Assembly (NCBI GenBank): GCA_016987375.1
Contig: PJRA01000508.1
Location: forward strand, 825,328 to 889,327
Length of the DNA stretch: 64,000 nt
Reading direction: 5' to 3'
DNA from: Brachionus koreanus
Taxonomy: Eukaryota > Rotifera > Eurotatoria > Ploima > Brachionidae
Shown: positions 21,080 through 33,800 of the stretch, in pieces
How the letters are laid out: every line of letters starts with the position of its first letter
How positions within the stretch are numbered: position 1 is the stretch's first letter
Program-made: the position numbers and the translations under genes
Notes under the pieces: generated by a model
Database searches by the model: none
What the model saw: only the letters and a program-made list of their open reading frames with translations
What the model was told of the DNA's origin: nothing

Positions 21080-23850
21080 GAAGTGTTTGAAATTGAACAA
21101 AAAGAATTCGAACAATTGTTGAACTAGAAAAAGAATTAAAAATAGAGAGAGAAAAATCCAAAAAGATTACTACTGAATCAGAACAGCTACAAAACTATTT
21201 GCTAGTCGAGCAGTTTCTCAAGTCGAAGGTAAAAAGTTAGAGCGCCCAACTCAGCAGATTGAGATGCTTAACTCGGTTGCTAGTGAGCAGAAAGAGAGAG
21301 CGAGAAGAAATAAAAATGTAATCTTTGTAATGTTTTTTAAAATGTTTATATACAAGTGCCACTTCGTTGGGAAATAAGTTCAACGAGTTAGAAGTGATTG
21401 CCATGAGTCAAAATTTAGATATTATTTTAATTACTGAGATTTGGTTCTCAGAGTTTTTCTCTCCATGTCTGAGTGGCTATGAAATATTAACTTTAATATA
21501 AATGGCAGAGTGGGGGAAGGGTATTTATTTATGTTAATAAACGTCTAGGCTCTTACGAAATTGTTGACGAAAATTTATGTGATATGGAGTAGGAGGTAAT
21601 ATGGAGTGCTGTAACTACCTCCGCTATGAGTTAATTCTAGCTGGCTGTGTCTATAGACCTCCAAGTAGTTCAAATGATGACAAGATTTTAAGCAGTATCA
21701 ACCATCTTTCCAAAACTCAATTGACGGATCCAGTAGTCTACTTGATTTACTAATTAGTGAAAATAAAGAGCGTATTCATAGCGTTAATCACGGCCCACCG
21801 CTTGGATCAACAAATAAAGGGCACCATTACCTATCTTGGAAATATTATTTGAAAACTGCAAGAAAGAATTCAAAGCGCTTTCGATCATCGGTTTTGAACT
21901 ACATGAGAGGTGATTTCGCTCCTATTTTTATTTTTTATGACAAAGTAAATTGGATCAATTCATTTGAGGATTTAACATTTGATCAAATGTACAACAAGTT
22001 TATATCGTATCATGAAAATGCTTGTGAGCCCTTTATTTCAAACAAGAGTTTAAAGAGTAATGAAAAACCATGGACGTGTTAAGAACCGAAGTTAATAATA
22101 AAAAAAAAGTACTCAGCTTGGAAGCCCTTTGAAGCAAGTGGTTTGTGCGAGTCAAAAAAGAAAAAGTATATAGAATTAAGAAACAAGTGGAAAAAAATGC
22201 TAATAAAAATTATGAAAAGAATTTAGCCAAGTTATCAAAATCGAAAGTTTGTGTTCAGCTATTCAAATCGACACACTGTAATTAAGCCATCGGTAAAAGC
22301 ACTAATTGATGAAAGTGGAAAAAATATCTCAGATATGGTTGACCATCTGTCTGCTCAGCATCTTAAAAATGTAGAAAAGGTAAGTGAGAAGTTGTCAAAG
22401 TTAGATACGAGTAAAGCCATCGGACCAGACAGGACTCATGGAATTTTACTCAAAAATTGTGCTAAAACGTTTGCTCTTCCTCTTTCAATCTTGTTCAGGA
22501 AATCATTAAGTTTTGGTGAGCTACCAGAAGTTTGGAAGCAAGCAAATGTAACACCGCTACATAAAGGGGGCTCTAGACTGTCTCCACAAAATTATCGTCC
22601 AGTATAGTTAACTTGTATTGTATGCAAAGTTTTGGAGTTCATAATTAAAAAACAAATATTAAAGCATTTGCCTAAAAACAATTTAATATCCACATCACAG
22701 CACGGTTTCTTACCAAAATAGTCATGACTGACCAATTTATTGGAAATCATGGATTTTATTTCTGAAACTATGTCAAATGGCTTACCGGCTGACATCATTT
22801 ACACAGATTTTGCGAAAGCTTTCGATGAAGTCTCTCATAGATAGTATAAACTAAAATTTTTTCGATTTGGTGAAGGCCTGATAAATAGGACAAAGGCGTT
22901 TTTTATAGAACGCTTACAAATAATAGTATTAGGGGATACCAGCTCAAAATGGATAAGACTTTAAAGTGGAGTTCAACAAGGTTCAGTGTTAGGTCCTCTC
23001 TTCTTTTTTATTTATATAAATAATATGTTGAGAATTGTCCAAAACAATTGCAAAGCTTTTGCTAGAGACACGAAGATCTTATCAACAATTGATAATTTAA
23101 ATTTGATTTATAACCTACAATCGGATAACAATAAAGTGTGTAAATGGTCAAAAGAATGGTCGACTCAGTTAAATATAGAAAAATGAATAGTTGTTCATAT
23201 TGGCTGCAAAAATTCAGAGTTTGACTATAAAATTAGTTCAAAACTTTGGGTAAGTCAAACGTTAAAAAGGGAGTTGGGTATTTACATACAAATTGATTTA
23301 AAATGGACTACTCAAGTCAAAAATGTTAAAGCTTATAAGATTTAAAAAACAAATAAAATGTTGGGCCTAATTAAGAAAGCATTTAAGTATCCTTGTAGTA
23401 AGACTATCAAATTATTATATTGTTCAATGGTTAGACAAGATCTGGAGTTTACTGTCAGTGCTTCGTGTCCTTATACGGAAAAAGACATAAATGAACTTGA
23501 GAGAGTTCAACGAAGAACAACAAAGTTGATTCCAAAAATGCGTAAATTGGATTATCAACAACATTTGTCGAGACTGGATTTAACTGACTTGAGAACAAGA
23601 AGATTAAGAGTTGATCTAATCCAGTTGTTCACGTTGGTGAACAATTATGAACAAATTGAATTTAATAAAGGAATCAACTACAGTCTTAACACAAAACCTG
23701 GTAGCCGAAGATATGAGTTGAGGAGAAATAGCTATTGTCTTAGTCGTGAAGGAATAAATAACTGTCTTCCTGTAGTTTTATACTACTACTTGTACTAATT
23801 TTTCTTCAACAACAAAAATAAAATAAAATCATTTAATTTTTATTACATAA
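21080..23850 (+). mobile_element. non-LTR retrotransposon (CR1/Jockey-like), inactive
   Basis: About 2.7 kb, plus strand. Order seen: an acidic ORF1-like tail (21,100-21,300), an endonuclease (21,350-21,720, with ITEIWFSE and AGCVYRPPSS), a linker frame (21,849-22,082), then reverse transcriptase from 22,380 (SKAIGPD, LHKGGSRLSPQNYRPV, IYTDFAKAFDEVSH, SGVQQGSVLGPLFFFIYIN) and the C-terminal block (LERVQRRTTKLIP, RLDLTDLRTRRLR) to about 23,798. The active-site box is AFARDTKIL, with Arg (23,064-23,066) where the first Asp of the catalytic pair should be. Stops interrupt the frame at many places (after NYRPV, in LPK*S*L, SHR*Y, RL*SGV, EK*IV). It ends in an AAAAT-repeat-like tail near 23,830. 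It lies wholly between the two ZC3H genes. Confidence 0.88.
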
Positions 23851-24545
23851 TAATTTTATTTTCATTGAAAAAAAAAGTAAAATTACAAGCCAAATAAAAT
23901 GGGCCGAAAATCCTTTCGGCTTTTGAGTGTTAGTTTAGGCTAATTTTAATTAAAATCTTTTTTTGGAGGACAAAATTAAATTAATTCCGCTAAAGTGAAA
24001 AATATGAATCTTGGTAATTAGCAATTAGTATTATTTTCAGGCATCTCTAAACACCTTGAATGATCTCTTTTGAATAGATTTTACAAATTAACTTAATCTT
24101 AAAATTTGAGTTTAAAATTCATAAAATCAGACAATTTTTAAGTCACAAGTAAATTATCAAATTTAATGTTTTAAAATGTAAGAACTAATTCTATATACGC
24201 ATTAGAAAAATCTTGTAATAAAATTAAATGTTTCTTAGGGAACTAAAAACTTATGTACTTATAATTTCATAATTAAACTATAAACATTAGAAATAGTTAA
24301 GAATGATTTTTTTTCATAACTAATATAAATTTAATTTCAAGAAAAAAAAGGGACACAAATTTAAATTAATTTAATTAATTAAAGCGCTTAATAAAAAGAA
24401 ATATAAAAAAATATTTATCATTATAAATAACTATTTTGTGACAGAATTTCAAAGATAAATTCTTTTAAAAATTAATCTAATTTTTAGAAAAAAAAACTGC
24501 CTAAAAATAAAATCTCTAGAAATAAAAACCAAAGCTAAAAAGATA
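23851..24545. other. 5' region of ZC3H copy B
   Basis: AT-rich, no frame. It shares with the 5' flank of copy A mainly the stretch ATTAATCTAATTTTTAG before the start, a likely 3' splice site of a 5' UTR intron. The flanks are otherwise diverged. Confidence 0.45.
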
Positions 24546-26726
24546 ATGTTAGAAGAAGGAGAAATAGATGAAAAAGATCTTGAACTTGAAGAAGGGGTTG
24601 AACTGAGACTAAACACTAATACGGGTCAAACACACAGTCAAAACCCATCATTATCTCCTACTGTATCTGAACGCTCGTCAAGCTCTAAGTCGGGCATGAC
24701 TAAGCGAAAACATCGGCATAAATCAAAGCATAAAAAACGTAAAAAAGTGGAAAATTCAAAAGAAAAACTGGAAGAGACTGAAACAAAGTCTGAAACATCG
24801 AATGCTCCCATGTCTCTCTTTGATCTATTCAAGCAGAGCCAATTTAACAAAGAAACAGGCTCATTTTTAAATCCGGTAATAACCGAAAAAGAAAATAACA
24901 AACCAAAAACTCAGCGAAAACCTGGTCCATTGTTGAGTTTACCTCAAGAGTTTCAAGAAACAAAGAAAAAAACCTTGCTGGCCGAACCACTAGAATCAGA
25001 AATGACTGTTAGTGTTGAGTCAATAGAGAAAAAAGTTGAGAAAAAACGAAAATATATCGAAATACAAAAAGAAAGACAAAAAAAAGACGCTGAACGACAA
25101 CAAGAGTTGAAAGAGAAACGTGAAAAAATACCATGCCAATTTTTCCTAGTTGGCCGATGTCAAAAAGGCGATAAATGTCCATTTAGTCATCAGACACCTA
25201 AAAAATTGGAATTGTGCAAATTTTATGCAAATGGCTATTGTTCCAAAATGGACAAGTGTTTTTTTATGCATTCCGATTTTCCGTGTAAATTTTTCTACAG
25301 AGGACAATGCACTCAGGGAGAAAAATGCCGCTTTTCACACGAACAAATAACAAATCCACAATTGAGAGAAGCATTCGAAAAGTATTTGACTGAAGTGGCT
25401 CATGAGACAGTAATAAAACCATCACTTTTGGCAACACCAGCTTCTGCTCTTTTGCCTACACCTGAGCCTGTGCCTTTAATGAATTTACCATTGAATACTG
25501 ATGTGGATGAAAGAGAATTGATTAATACTGGTGATGTTGATCTAAGGACTTTAACTGTTCTAAACGATTTTGATAGACTAAAAAAAGAATTGATTGATAA
25601 AATAATGAATAATGTGTCCAATTTTGACACTTCAAAACAAAAAGTGATGGCTGAATTATTGGTAAAACTTGTAAATACGGATAATGGCGAATTGGCGAAA
25701 ACATTGACTATCGATGCAATTAAATCGTTATTATTTAGTTTAGATCAAAAGCCAACAACCACAATTGAAACTGTTGGTGAAGATAAAATTTATGAAGATA
25801 GAATTGATGAAGACGAAAGATTTGATTTGCACATTGATGATGTAAGAGATAGTGAAATTGAAGAAGAACAAGAACAAGAAATAAACGGCAATTGTGGTGA
25901 ATTTGAATGGAAGTTGTTTGAAATAGATGTTCAACCATCTAGTTTGTGGGATAGTCCACCAAAAGAAATTGTCTTTGATCAAGATCAAGAATGTGATCCA
26001 AGAATTAAATATTATTCAAATAGATCAAATTTACAAAATTTGCCAAATTATCATTTAAAAATACAGCAACAAAATCAAAAACTAGAAATGTCAAATGCAT
26101 CTCCTGTTTATAGTGAATCAAAACAAGTCATACAATCGCTATCACCAGTTCAAACAAATACAACTAATGCAACTACTAGTACAATTAACATCACTAATGC
26201 TAGTTCGACTAATTCAAAAGTTTGTTCTAAGCCAGCTAGAGTTGATCCTCGTTTGGCAGCACGTAATGCTCAGCAATCATCTTCATCTCCGTCACAAGCT
26301 CAATCACATGCACATACACAATTGAATTCAAATTATTCAATTCAACAAGATAATAACAGGACTGATTTGTTAAATAGACAAATTAAAGATCAATCATTGC
26401 TTTCCTCTTTGCCAGATATTCAATTACCTAAAGACTTAAAAAACACTTTGCTTAGTTTTAGTCAACCAAACGTTGATACAAACTATGGCCAAAGTGCCAA
26501 ACTATCTTTTGAAGACTACAAAAAAAAACTACAAAAACCAATATCACCTAGTTATTCTTCTTTGTCAAATAGTATTAGTAATTGCATGTCCAATAGTTCT
26601 GTTGAAATTGAAAACGAAACAGTAGAGTCAGAGTCAAAATCTTTGTTACCAAATATACCGTCTTATACAGTGAATTTACAAGCGCCCCAGTCTTTGCACG
26701 AACTGCTCAGAAATTTTCAGTCCTAA
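24546..26726 (+). CDS. ZC3H4/ZC3H6-like CCCH zinc-finger protein, copy B
   Basis: Complete 726-residue frame, same length as copy A. Residues 1-82 are diverged (KDLELEEGVELRLNT against NDFELEESSQLKINT near the start) with conserved islands SSSSKS and MTKRKHRHKSK. From residue 83 (ETSNAPMSLFDLF) to the stop I see no difference from copy A, so the three CCCH fingers (197-265) and the DPR motifs (484, 567) are the same. Likely a nuclear RNA-binding protein of the ZC3H4 early-termination pathway, by family. Both copies look intact, with conserved start contexts, so both may be expressed and differ only in the N-terminal tail and promoter. An assembly artefact is less likely because unique DNA and a LINE separate them and the 5' parts differ. 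Confidence 0.88.
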   Translation: MLEEGEIDEKDLELEEGVELRLNTNTGQTHSQNPSLSPTVSERSSSSKSGMTKRKHRHKSKHKKRKKVENSKEKLEETETKSETSNAPMSLFDLFKQSQFNKETGSFLNPVITEKENNKPKTQRKPGPLLSLPQEFQETKKKTLLAEPLESEMTVSVESIEKKVEKKRKYIEIQKERQKKDAERQQELKEKREKIPCQFFLVGRCQKGDKCPFSHQTPKKLELCKFYANGYCSKMDKCFFMHSDFPCKFFYRGQCTQGEKCRFSHEQITNPQLREAFEKYLTEVAHETVIKPSLLATPASALLPTPEPVPLMNLPLNTDVDERELINTGDVDLRTLTVLNDFDRLKKELIDKIMNNVSNFDTSKQKVMAELLVKLVNTDNGELAKTLTIDAIKSLLFSLDQKPTTTIETVGEDKIYEDRIDEDERFDLHIDDVRDSEIEEEQEQEINGNCGEFEWKLFEIDVQPSSLWDSPPKEIVFDQDQECDPRIKYYSNRSNLQNLPNYHLKIQQQNQKLEMSNASPVYSESKQVIQSLSPVQTNTTNATTSTINITNASSTNSKVCSKPARVDPRLAARNAQQSSSSPSQAQSHAHTQLNSNYSIQQDNNRTDLLNRQIKDQSLLSSLPDIQLPKDLKNTLLSFSQPNVDTNYGQSAKLSFEDYKKKLQKPISPSYSSLSNSISNCMSNSSVEIENETVESESKSLLPNIPSYTVNLQAPQSLHELLRNFQS

Positions 26727-27145
26727 ATTTCCTCTCTTTATTTTTTTTATTTTCAAGTCCGTGTAATTTACGATGAATATTTTTTTCTGTAAAAATATGC
26801 TTGAATATTTTTTTTTCGACGGCTTTTATTTTATTTTTGTTTTGTTTTGTTTTATTATGTTCCATTCAAGTGCAGATTGTGCACTTGGTTTATTATTTTG
26901 TGAGATAATTCTATTTTAAATGAATTATGTTTAAACAGCAAAAAAAAAAGAACAATTGCTTCATACTTTTCAATTTTCATATTTTTCTTAAATTATGCTG
27001 TAATTTTAAAAATTTTTATTTATAAAAGCAAGAAAATTATTTGAAATTTTAAAATTAAAAAAATAAATAAAAGTTGGATTTAGTTAATTAAACAAAAATA
27101 GATTGTGTTTTTATCATTATTTGGTTTTAAATTTTCTTTGAAAAT
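24792..27145 (+). repeat. near-identical duplicated tract, copy B
   Basis: Partner of 15528-17881. Identity starts inside the coding sequence at GAAACATCGAATGC and ends at TTTCTTTGAAAAT, where the two 3' flanks part. Confidence 0.92.
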
Positions 27146-30100
27146 ACAACATCGTTTTAATTTTTAACTATGGAACATTAAAATTAACAGTCTTTTCTCC
27201 ATTCTTTACCAGATAAATTATCTTCAATCGTGAATTTTTCAGAAACTTTTCAAATAATTTTGCCTAAAAATATTCCCTAGTTAATTGAATGAAAATAATA
27301 ATGCAATATTTTTTATATCAAATGAAATATTCTTATATAATTTTGTAGCATATTTTATAAAATATACACAAAAATAAATTTTTATTAAATTCTTTATTAA
27401 AATTGTTTCTCAATGTTAAATTTTTTATTCATAATAGGTTTATTGATTCAATATTCACTTAATATTTTCACAGGCTTAATGATATATATGAATTGCTTGA
27501 ATATTCATGAAGATTTTTAGTGAATTTTTAAAAAATTCTGATAAATTGATTTGCTTTTCATCAGCAAGTCCGATAGATATTTGACTTAGAAGAATTTGCA
27601 TATTTTTTTCACTAAACTTTGATTTTGCAATAAAACGCCATTTATTCCTCTCGCTAAACAAACGTATTTTATTTTAATTTGAAGAATTTGAATATTTCAA
27701 CAACTTCTGATTTGTTTTACTGCCTATTGTAACTAGATATTGCAGGAGCTTAACTATTGTTAGCTTGTAAAACCATTTAAGCTTAAGTAAAGAAATAAAA
27801 AAAATTACATTATTAAATTTTTGTAGAAAAAATTAAATTTTGAAATTTTTAAAGTTCTAATTTTATATTCACCTTGAGAGTTAAGCGCATAAAAAATTCT
27901 TTGAGTTGCATCAAAATCTGGATTTATTAAATATGTTTAATTTATCGTATAATTACATTCAATATTTTTTTTTTCTAAAATTTTCTTGTTTTTGAAATTA
28001 AAGCGCTATAAAAATTTCTAAATAAATTTTTTTCTAGTATCTAAACTAGACATATAAATCTAGTTAGTATGAAAAAAAAATTAACAAGGATGACTAATGC
28101 TGAAAATACTTGAAAAGCTTTCAATTACGTATCTTATTTTAGACTAAAAATTCATCTTATCTAAAGATGTCAAAAACAGTTCTTTGATGATGACCAAAGA
28201 TAAGCAAATAGATAATTTCAATACCACAAAATGACTTGAAATAATTCTTTTTACCTATAATAATAAATTTCTCTAAATGATTAATTTTCTATTTAATTAG
28301 TAGTTTATATTTCACCTTAACCGGACATGTCTAAATTTTAGTTATTTTAATTTTTTTAATCGATCAGGGAATGATAAAAATATTTTCAATATTAGACTAG
28401 TCACTAAATTTCACTATCATTATTTTCAAATGCTCGATCAAATCAAACTCAATAAAAAAATATTATATGTTACAACAAATTAATTCAAAAATATAAGTTA
28501 GATTTATTTGAAATTTCTAGTTTTGTTTATCTGTTTATGAAATTAATTTAAGAGTTTAAGAATTCTAGAAAAAATCTTTTTAAAAGTTAATTCAATTAGT
28601 TAAATTTAATTTTTTTACTAGTTCTAGTCTGATTCTAGAGGCAAAAAGAAGGTAAAAATCAGAAGAAATATCATTTACTGCTATAAAAAAAAAAGGCTCG
28701 TCTAATTTATTTGATTATTTATATTGAATTAAAAAGGATGCTTAATTTGTTGCAAAAACCGGCAATAGAAATTGACTTAAGAGACTTCTTCTTGTATTAT
28801 TTATTCTATGGATTCTAACTATTAAAGCTAGAATTTTGTGTTTTGTATTTATCAAATCGATATGAAAAAAGCTAAAATCAGAAGAAAAAATTTGATAAAA
28901 ATAATTTATCATTAAATATGATCATTCTCAAGCTTTAAGAACTTAAGTTTAATACAAAATGAGAAGTTGAATTTCCATCGAGAAGACACAAAATCGATTA
29001 TGTGAAGTCTTGTACTTAAATAAATGATAAAAACTCGAATAAAGTAGTCTTATTTATTTAATAATCTAAAAAGCTCAATATTTATATCAAAGCCGGTATA
29101 AACCCATTATAATCATGATTTTTATTTAAATTTTCGTCAATAAAAACTAAGGTAGAAATTCTTTTGAGACAACAAAAAGCAATTTTTATTTTAAAAATTC
29201 GATTTTTTTCGATAAGAAAAAATGCTAAATTAGCCAAAAATATTTTCGGAAGTAAAATATTTGAATTTATCAGTAAATAATCATTTTTGTAAAATAAATC
29301 GTTATCGATAAAATTTGTTCGTGTAGTCAAGCTATGATTTTTAAAATAAAAATTTCAAGCAAAAAAATAGATTATTAAAGCTAGACCATTTCTATAAATT
29401 TTTGCCAATATTTTTTTGAACAAGCCATCCAATTTTTCTCTAACATTTTCAAAAGAGGCTTACAAGTAATTTATTGAAATCTTGTTCTAATTTTTTTAGA
29501 GTTTTCTACTTTTTAATTTAAAAATCTGGTTTTGGCAAAACAATTTTAAAAATAGAAAGATGAACTAAACAAAATAAGTTGTATCACTTTTGTTGCTCTT
29601 TTTATCATTATGAATCTTAATTTTCATGCTTAGCATTTGATACAAAACAACCATACAAAGCTAAATACTTTTGGATGGCATTTATTTTCATAAATAACCT
29701 ATGTTTCGGTTCTCAATTTCATTTTTTCTAAAGGTAATAAAATTAAATAAAAAATTTCTAAATTTTAATTTTCAAAAATGTGTTCGCTTCAATGTCTCTT
29801 CAACCATTAATAATCATAAATAATTTTAGACAGATTGGATTTTTAATTTAAGTTTCATAATAATCTAGCTAATTATCTAAGTTAATTTTGTTTATGAGAT
29901 TTAAATGGAAATGTTTACAGTAAATTTTAAAATTAAGAGCAAACTGTTGCAACTGGCATTTTCAAGCGTTAGTTTTATGGATAGATATATTAGTATATTT
30001 AGAAATCATTTTAATTAATTATTAAGTTTTTCTACTTATTTGATTCTTTATACATTTGATGTTATTTTTAGGGAATAATTTTTTTTGAAATTTTTTTATT

Positions 30101-30813
30101 TATGTCAAAATTAGTTGAAACTAATCATCAATTATTTTAAGAACAAGCATTTAATAGGCCAAAAAAATTTATGTTCTAATTTTTTTGCTCAAATTTATAT
30201 TGATTTTATGCTCTCTGGCGACTAAAATTTTGTATTAAATTGCTTTAATATTTTCTCTATTTAAAAATATCTTAGCTAGTTGAATGTTAGGGTACCGCAG
30301 CGACAATTAACCTCTTTTAAATTCCGCTACATAAAATCGATAAAAGCATTTGGCCAGATTCTTTTTGATACTGAGCATAGCTTTGATTCTAAATATTGAA
30401 AAACTTATTTTGCTAATAGAAAAATTGATTTATTTATTTGATAATTGTTAAAAATACAAGATTAATTTTTCGACCCTTAAGGATGAAACGATTCAAAAAG
30501 TCAATATTCGCAAATCTCATTTTCAAATAGCATGAATTAATTTTTCTCAAATTTTATTTAAAATATAGCTAAAATCCTAATCGATTTTTAGAGTGCTGTG
30601 TTTATAATTTCATCTCAAGTCAAAACAATAAAAATTAGTTAAATCAATTCTTTTAAAGTTAAAAATAAAGATACTTTTAATATTATTCAAAATTTCATGT
30701 TTTATTAATTTGTTTTCTGACTTAAATAGACTTCGATTTAGCAAAAAATAACGAAAAACTTATTTCTTGAGTTTTTGTCTGTCAAATTCAAGTCTCATGT
30801 TCTGTCTAGAAAA
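27146..30813. other. AT-rich intergenic region
   Basis: About 3.7 kb with no supported gene. One site at about 30,294-30,320 (CCGCAGCGACAATTAACC) is nearly the same as 60,874-60,892 next to the mariner relic, so it may be a transposon end. The right edge is the promoter region of the first class B GPCR. Confidence 0.45.
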
Positions 30814-33800
30814 ATGAAATATGAACTTGTATGTTTTTTATTGGTAAATTAAAAAGTTTGAACCAACATCAACCCAATTTTATAAAATTTTCATTTAAGC
30901 TAATTATTTTTCCATCGAATTGCATCAACGATACATATCACTATCATTCGCGGGTAGATAATATGACATTATGTGTAAAACCACATCTGGTTAAAATAGG
31001 TCCTGAAGAACAAAACCTTCTAATAAAAAAAGAGCTGAAAAAATGCATTTCACAAATGAGTGGCCTGAACGAGGGTAGTAATTCAATTTTTAAATGGCTT
31101 TAAATATATTTTTCTTATATAATTTAGATCCTGAAAAATGCGCCATAAAATGGGATTCAGTCATGTGTTGGCCAGAAACACATGCCAATGAGACTGTAGA
31201 ATTACCATGTGCCAATTATGTCAATAAATTCAATAAAAAACGTTAGACAAATTTTCAACATAAAATTAAAACTTACACTATTATTTTATTAGATAAAGCT
31301 TATATTCATTGTAGATATAATTTTACGTCAAAAAGGGCCGAGTGGTCTAAAACAAATTATTCAAAATGTCTGACTTATGAAGAAACTGATTTCTGCAATA
31401 CAACAACATGTAGTTTAGAGGTAATTTAAAATTGTTTTTCGACAAGATTTGTTCACAAATAACCTCAATGCTTCGAATAAAATTTTTGTTTAAAATAATT
31501 AAACGAATTTATATCCTAAAAAAAATGATAGTCTTGTAGAAATTTTTTCTTATTTTAAGTGCCTCAAATCAAAAACACTAGTCAAGTATTTAGCAGAATT
31601 TTTTGAATTTGGTACTTATAATAATTTTATAGAGAAAGTATTTTTTTTCGTTTTAACACTAGAAAATCCAAAACTTAAAAACTTTTTGAATATAAAATAG
31701 CTTTTAAAAATTTTAGAATTAATTTTCAGAAAAAATATTTAATTTGACTAGATAACTAAATTTGAAAATTTTACTGAAAATCTTAGTTTGTTGATATCAT
31801 TGTTACTTAGCTGTTTAGTTAGATTTTAGTCCTTTCAAATTTTAAATAAAATAAGTCGAATTAAACTTAGAACTCTTTCTAATTTAGATATTACAAAACT
31901 GAAAAAAAACATTAATGGTGAGAATAAACATTAATGGTGTTGAATGCAGTCAGTGTCAAAAAAAATTGGTGTTGCCGTGTTTTCCCCGACAATCAACACC
32001 AATTTATGGCAGTCTAGTGGCCGTCACTGACGCAACCCAACAATAACACGTTCTGTAAAGCTTTGTAAATGTTTCAAAGTGATGCAAACTATCTATAGGC
32101 TTATTTACTATTATTTCAGAATTTACTAAAAGCAATTTCTTTTTTTTCAGGCGGCTGAAAGGAAGGACTAAGATCCATTCCAAACTGCCCGGGTCTAAAC
32201 CCAAACTATATTTTTAAATAAATAAAAAAACCTATAGGCTTAAAATCAAACAAAAATAATAAAAAAAGAATTTTTTTCAAAATTTTTAAATAAAAACATG
32301 ATTCTCATAAATTTAAGATAAATTTTCAAAAAAAAGGCTTTCTTTTAAGAGCCTTTTTACTATTTAAAAAAAAAACTATCTTGAGGTATTTTCGATGTAT
32401 ATTTAGAAATTGTGGACGACTAGTGTCTAATTTGGGGCAACTTAATTTAGTTTAAATTCACGGTTTGAATATTTAAAAAAAAATTATTTTTATTTATTTA
32501 ATTTAACAAGACATTATTTATCGAAATTTAAGTCTTATGGACAAAAAAAAGAATTTCATATAATTTAGTATCTTAATTAATAATCAATTCTTTATTAAAT
32601 TTCCATAATAAAATATTGAAAAAAAAAAGATTTTTCCAAGCAAATACTTAAATAAAAGCTTAAGCCTTCCATTCAAATTTTTTATTTTAAACATTACATT
32701 ACATATTTATTTTTCAAAAAAAGAATAAATAAAATAAATTTTTTTTATATTTATATTTAACAAATTTTTCATTTTTTTCAGAAACATATTCAATTGATAT
32801 TAATCACACGGATATTTGGTAATGCTGCATCGTTGATAACATTACTTCTCTCAATTCTAATTCTCCTAAGGCCGTAAGTAAAATATATTTTAATTTTGAA
32901 AAATTTTAACTAGTTGATTTAAGAAAGCTCAGATGCCCAAGAAATTACGTTCATATAAACTTGTTTATTGCCTATCTACTACGAACTTTCATGACAACTC
33001 TAAGTGAATTGGCAACAAAGTCAGATCCACATTCAAAACGAAAACTAATTTTAACTGATTCATACCATGACGATGATCAAGATGTAATATAATGTCATTT
33101 ATTAAAAATAAAAAAGTAATTAAAATTGATTAAAGATGTTTTTTTGTCGTTCTGTGGTCAGTTTTTTTCGATATTCTAGCTCAGCCTACCATATGGCTAT
33201 TTTATCTGAAGCAATCTATTTGGTACTTTTGCTAAAATTTCCCTACTACAATGAATTAAGGGGATCAAAATTTTGCATTGCTATTACATGGCGTAATTTT
33301 TTGAAATTTAAAATAAAAAACAAAAAAAATAAATAATTTCTTTCTAAATTAGTTCTGCCAATTTTATGGGTGATTCCATGGGTGATAACGAGACTTTTAA
33401 AACACAATTATTGGTAATTTATTTTTTTCAACTAAAAAAAAATTTAATAATCTAAAAAGGTGTTGGCAAAGTGAATCGCATTTTAATTTGATTTTGAAAA
33501 TTCCACAAACTTTTATATATTTTATTAATGGTATTTGTGCATTCTATATTATCAGAATATTGTATTCAAAAATTTTGAAAAAAAATATGACTCGCGAAAA
33601 AATTCTAAAATATCGGTAAGCTTAAAAAATTACTTAATCAATCAAATAATTTAGAAAATAATTCATATTCTCAGAGAATTAAATTATTAAATTGATATTT
33701 TTTAGTTTTTTAGTAATTGATTGTAGTTAACAGCACCGTAATCTAATTTTGTTTAAAAAGGAACGGTAAAAATTGAAAGCAGTTTTAATAGAGCAGAGCA

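Noticed and set aside
15528..27145. ZC3H duplicate as a simple assembly duplication
   Set aside because: The first 82 codons and the 5' flanks clearly differ and a unique 6.9-kb spacer with a LINE separates the copies; still listed as the main alternative to test.
32004..32204. 66-codon minus-strand frame in GPCR intron 4
   Set aside because: It lies across the GC-richer repeat island, resembles no protein I know, and is better explained as part of the inserted element.
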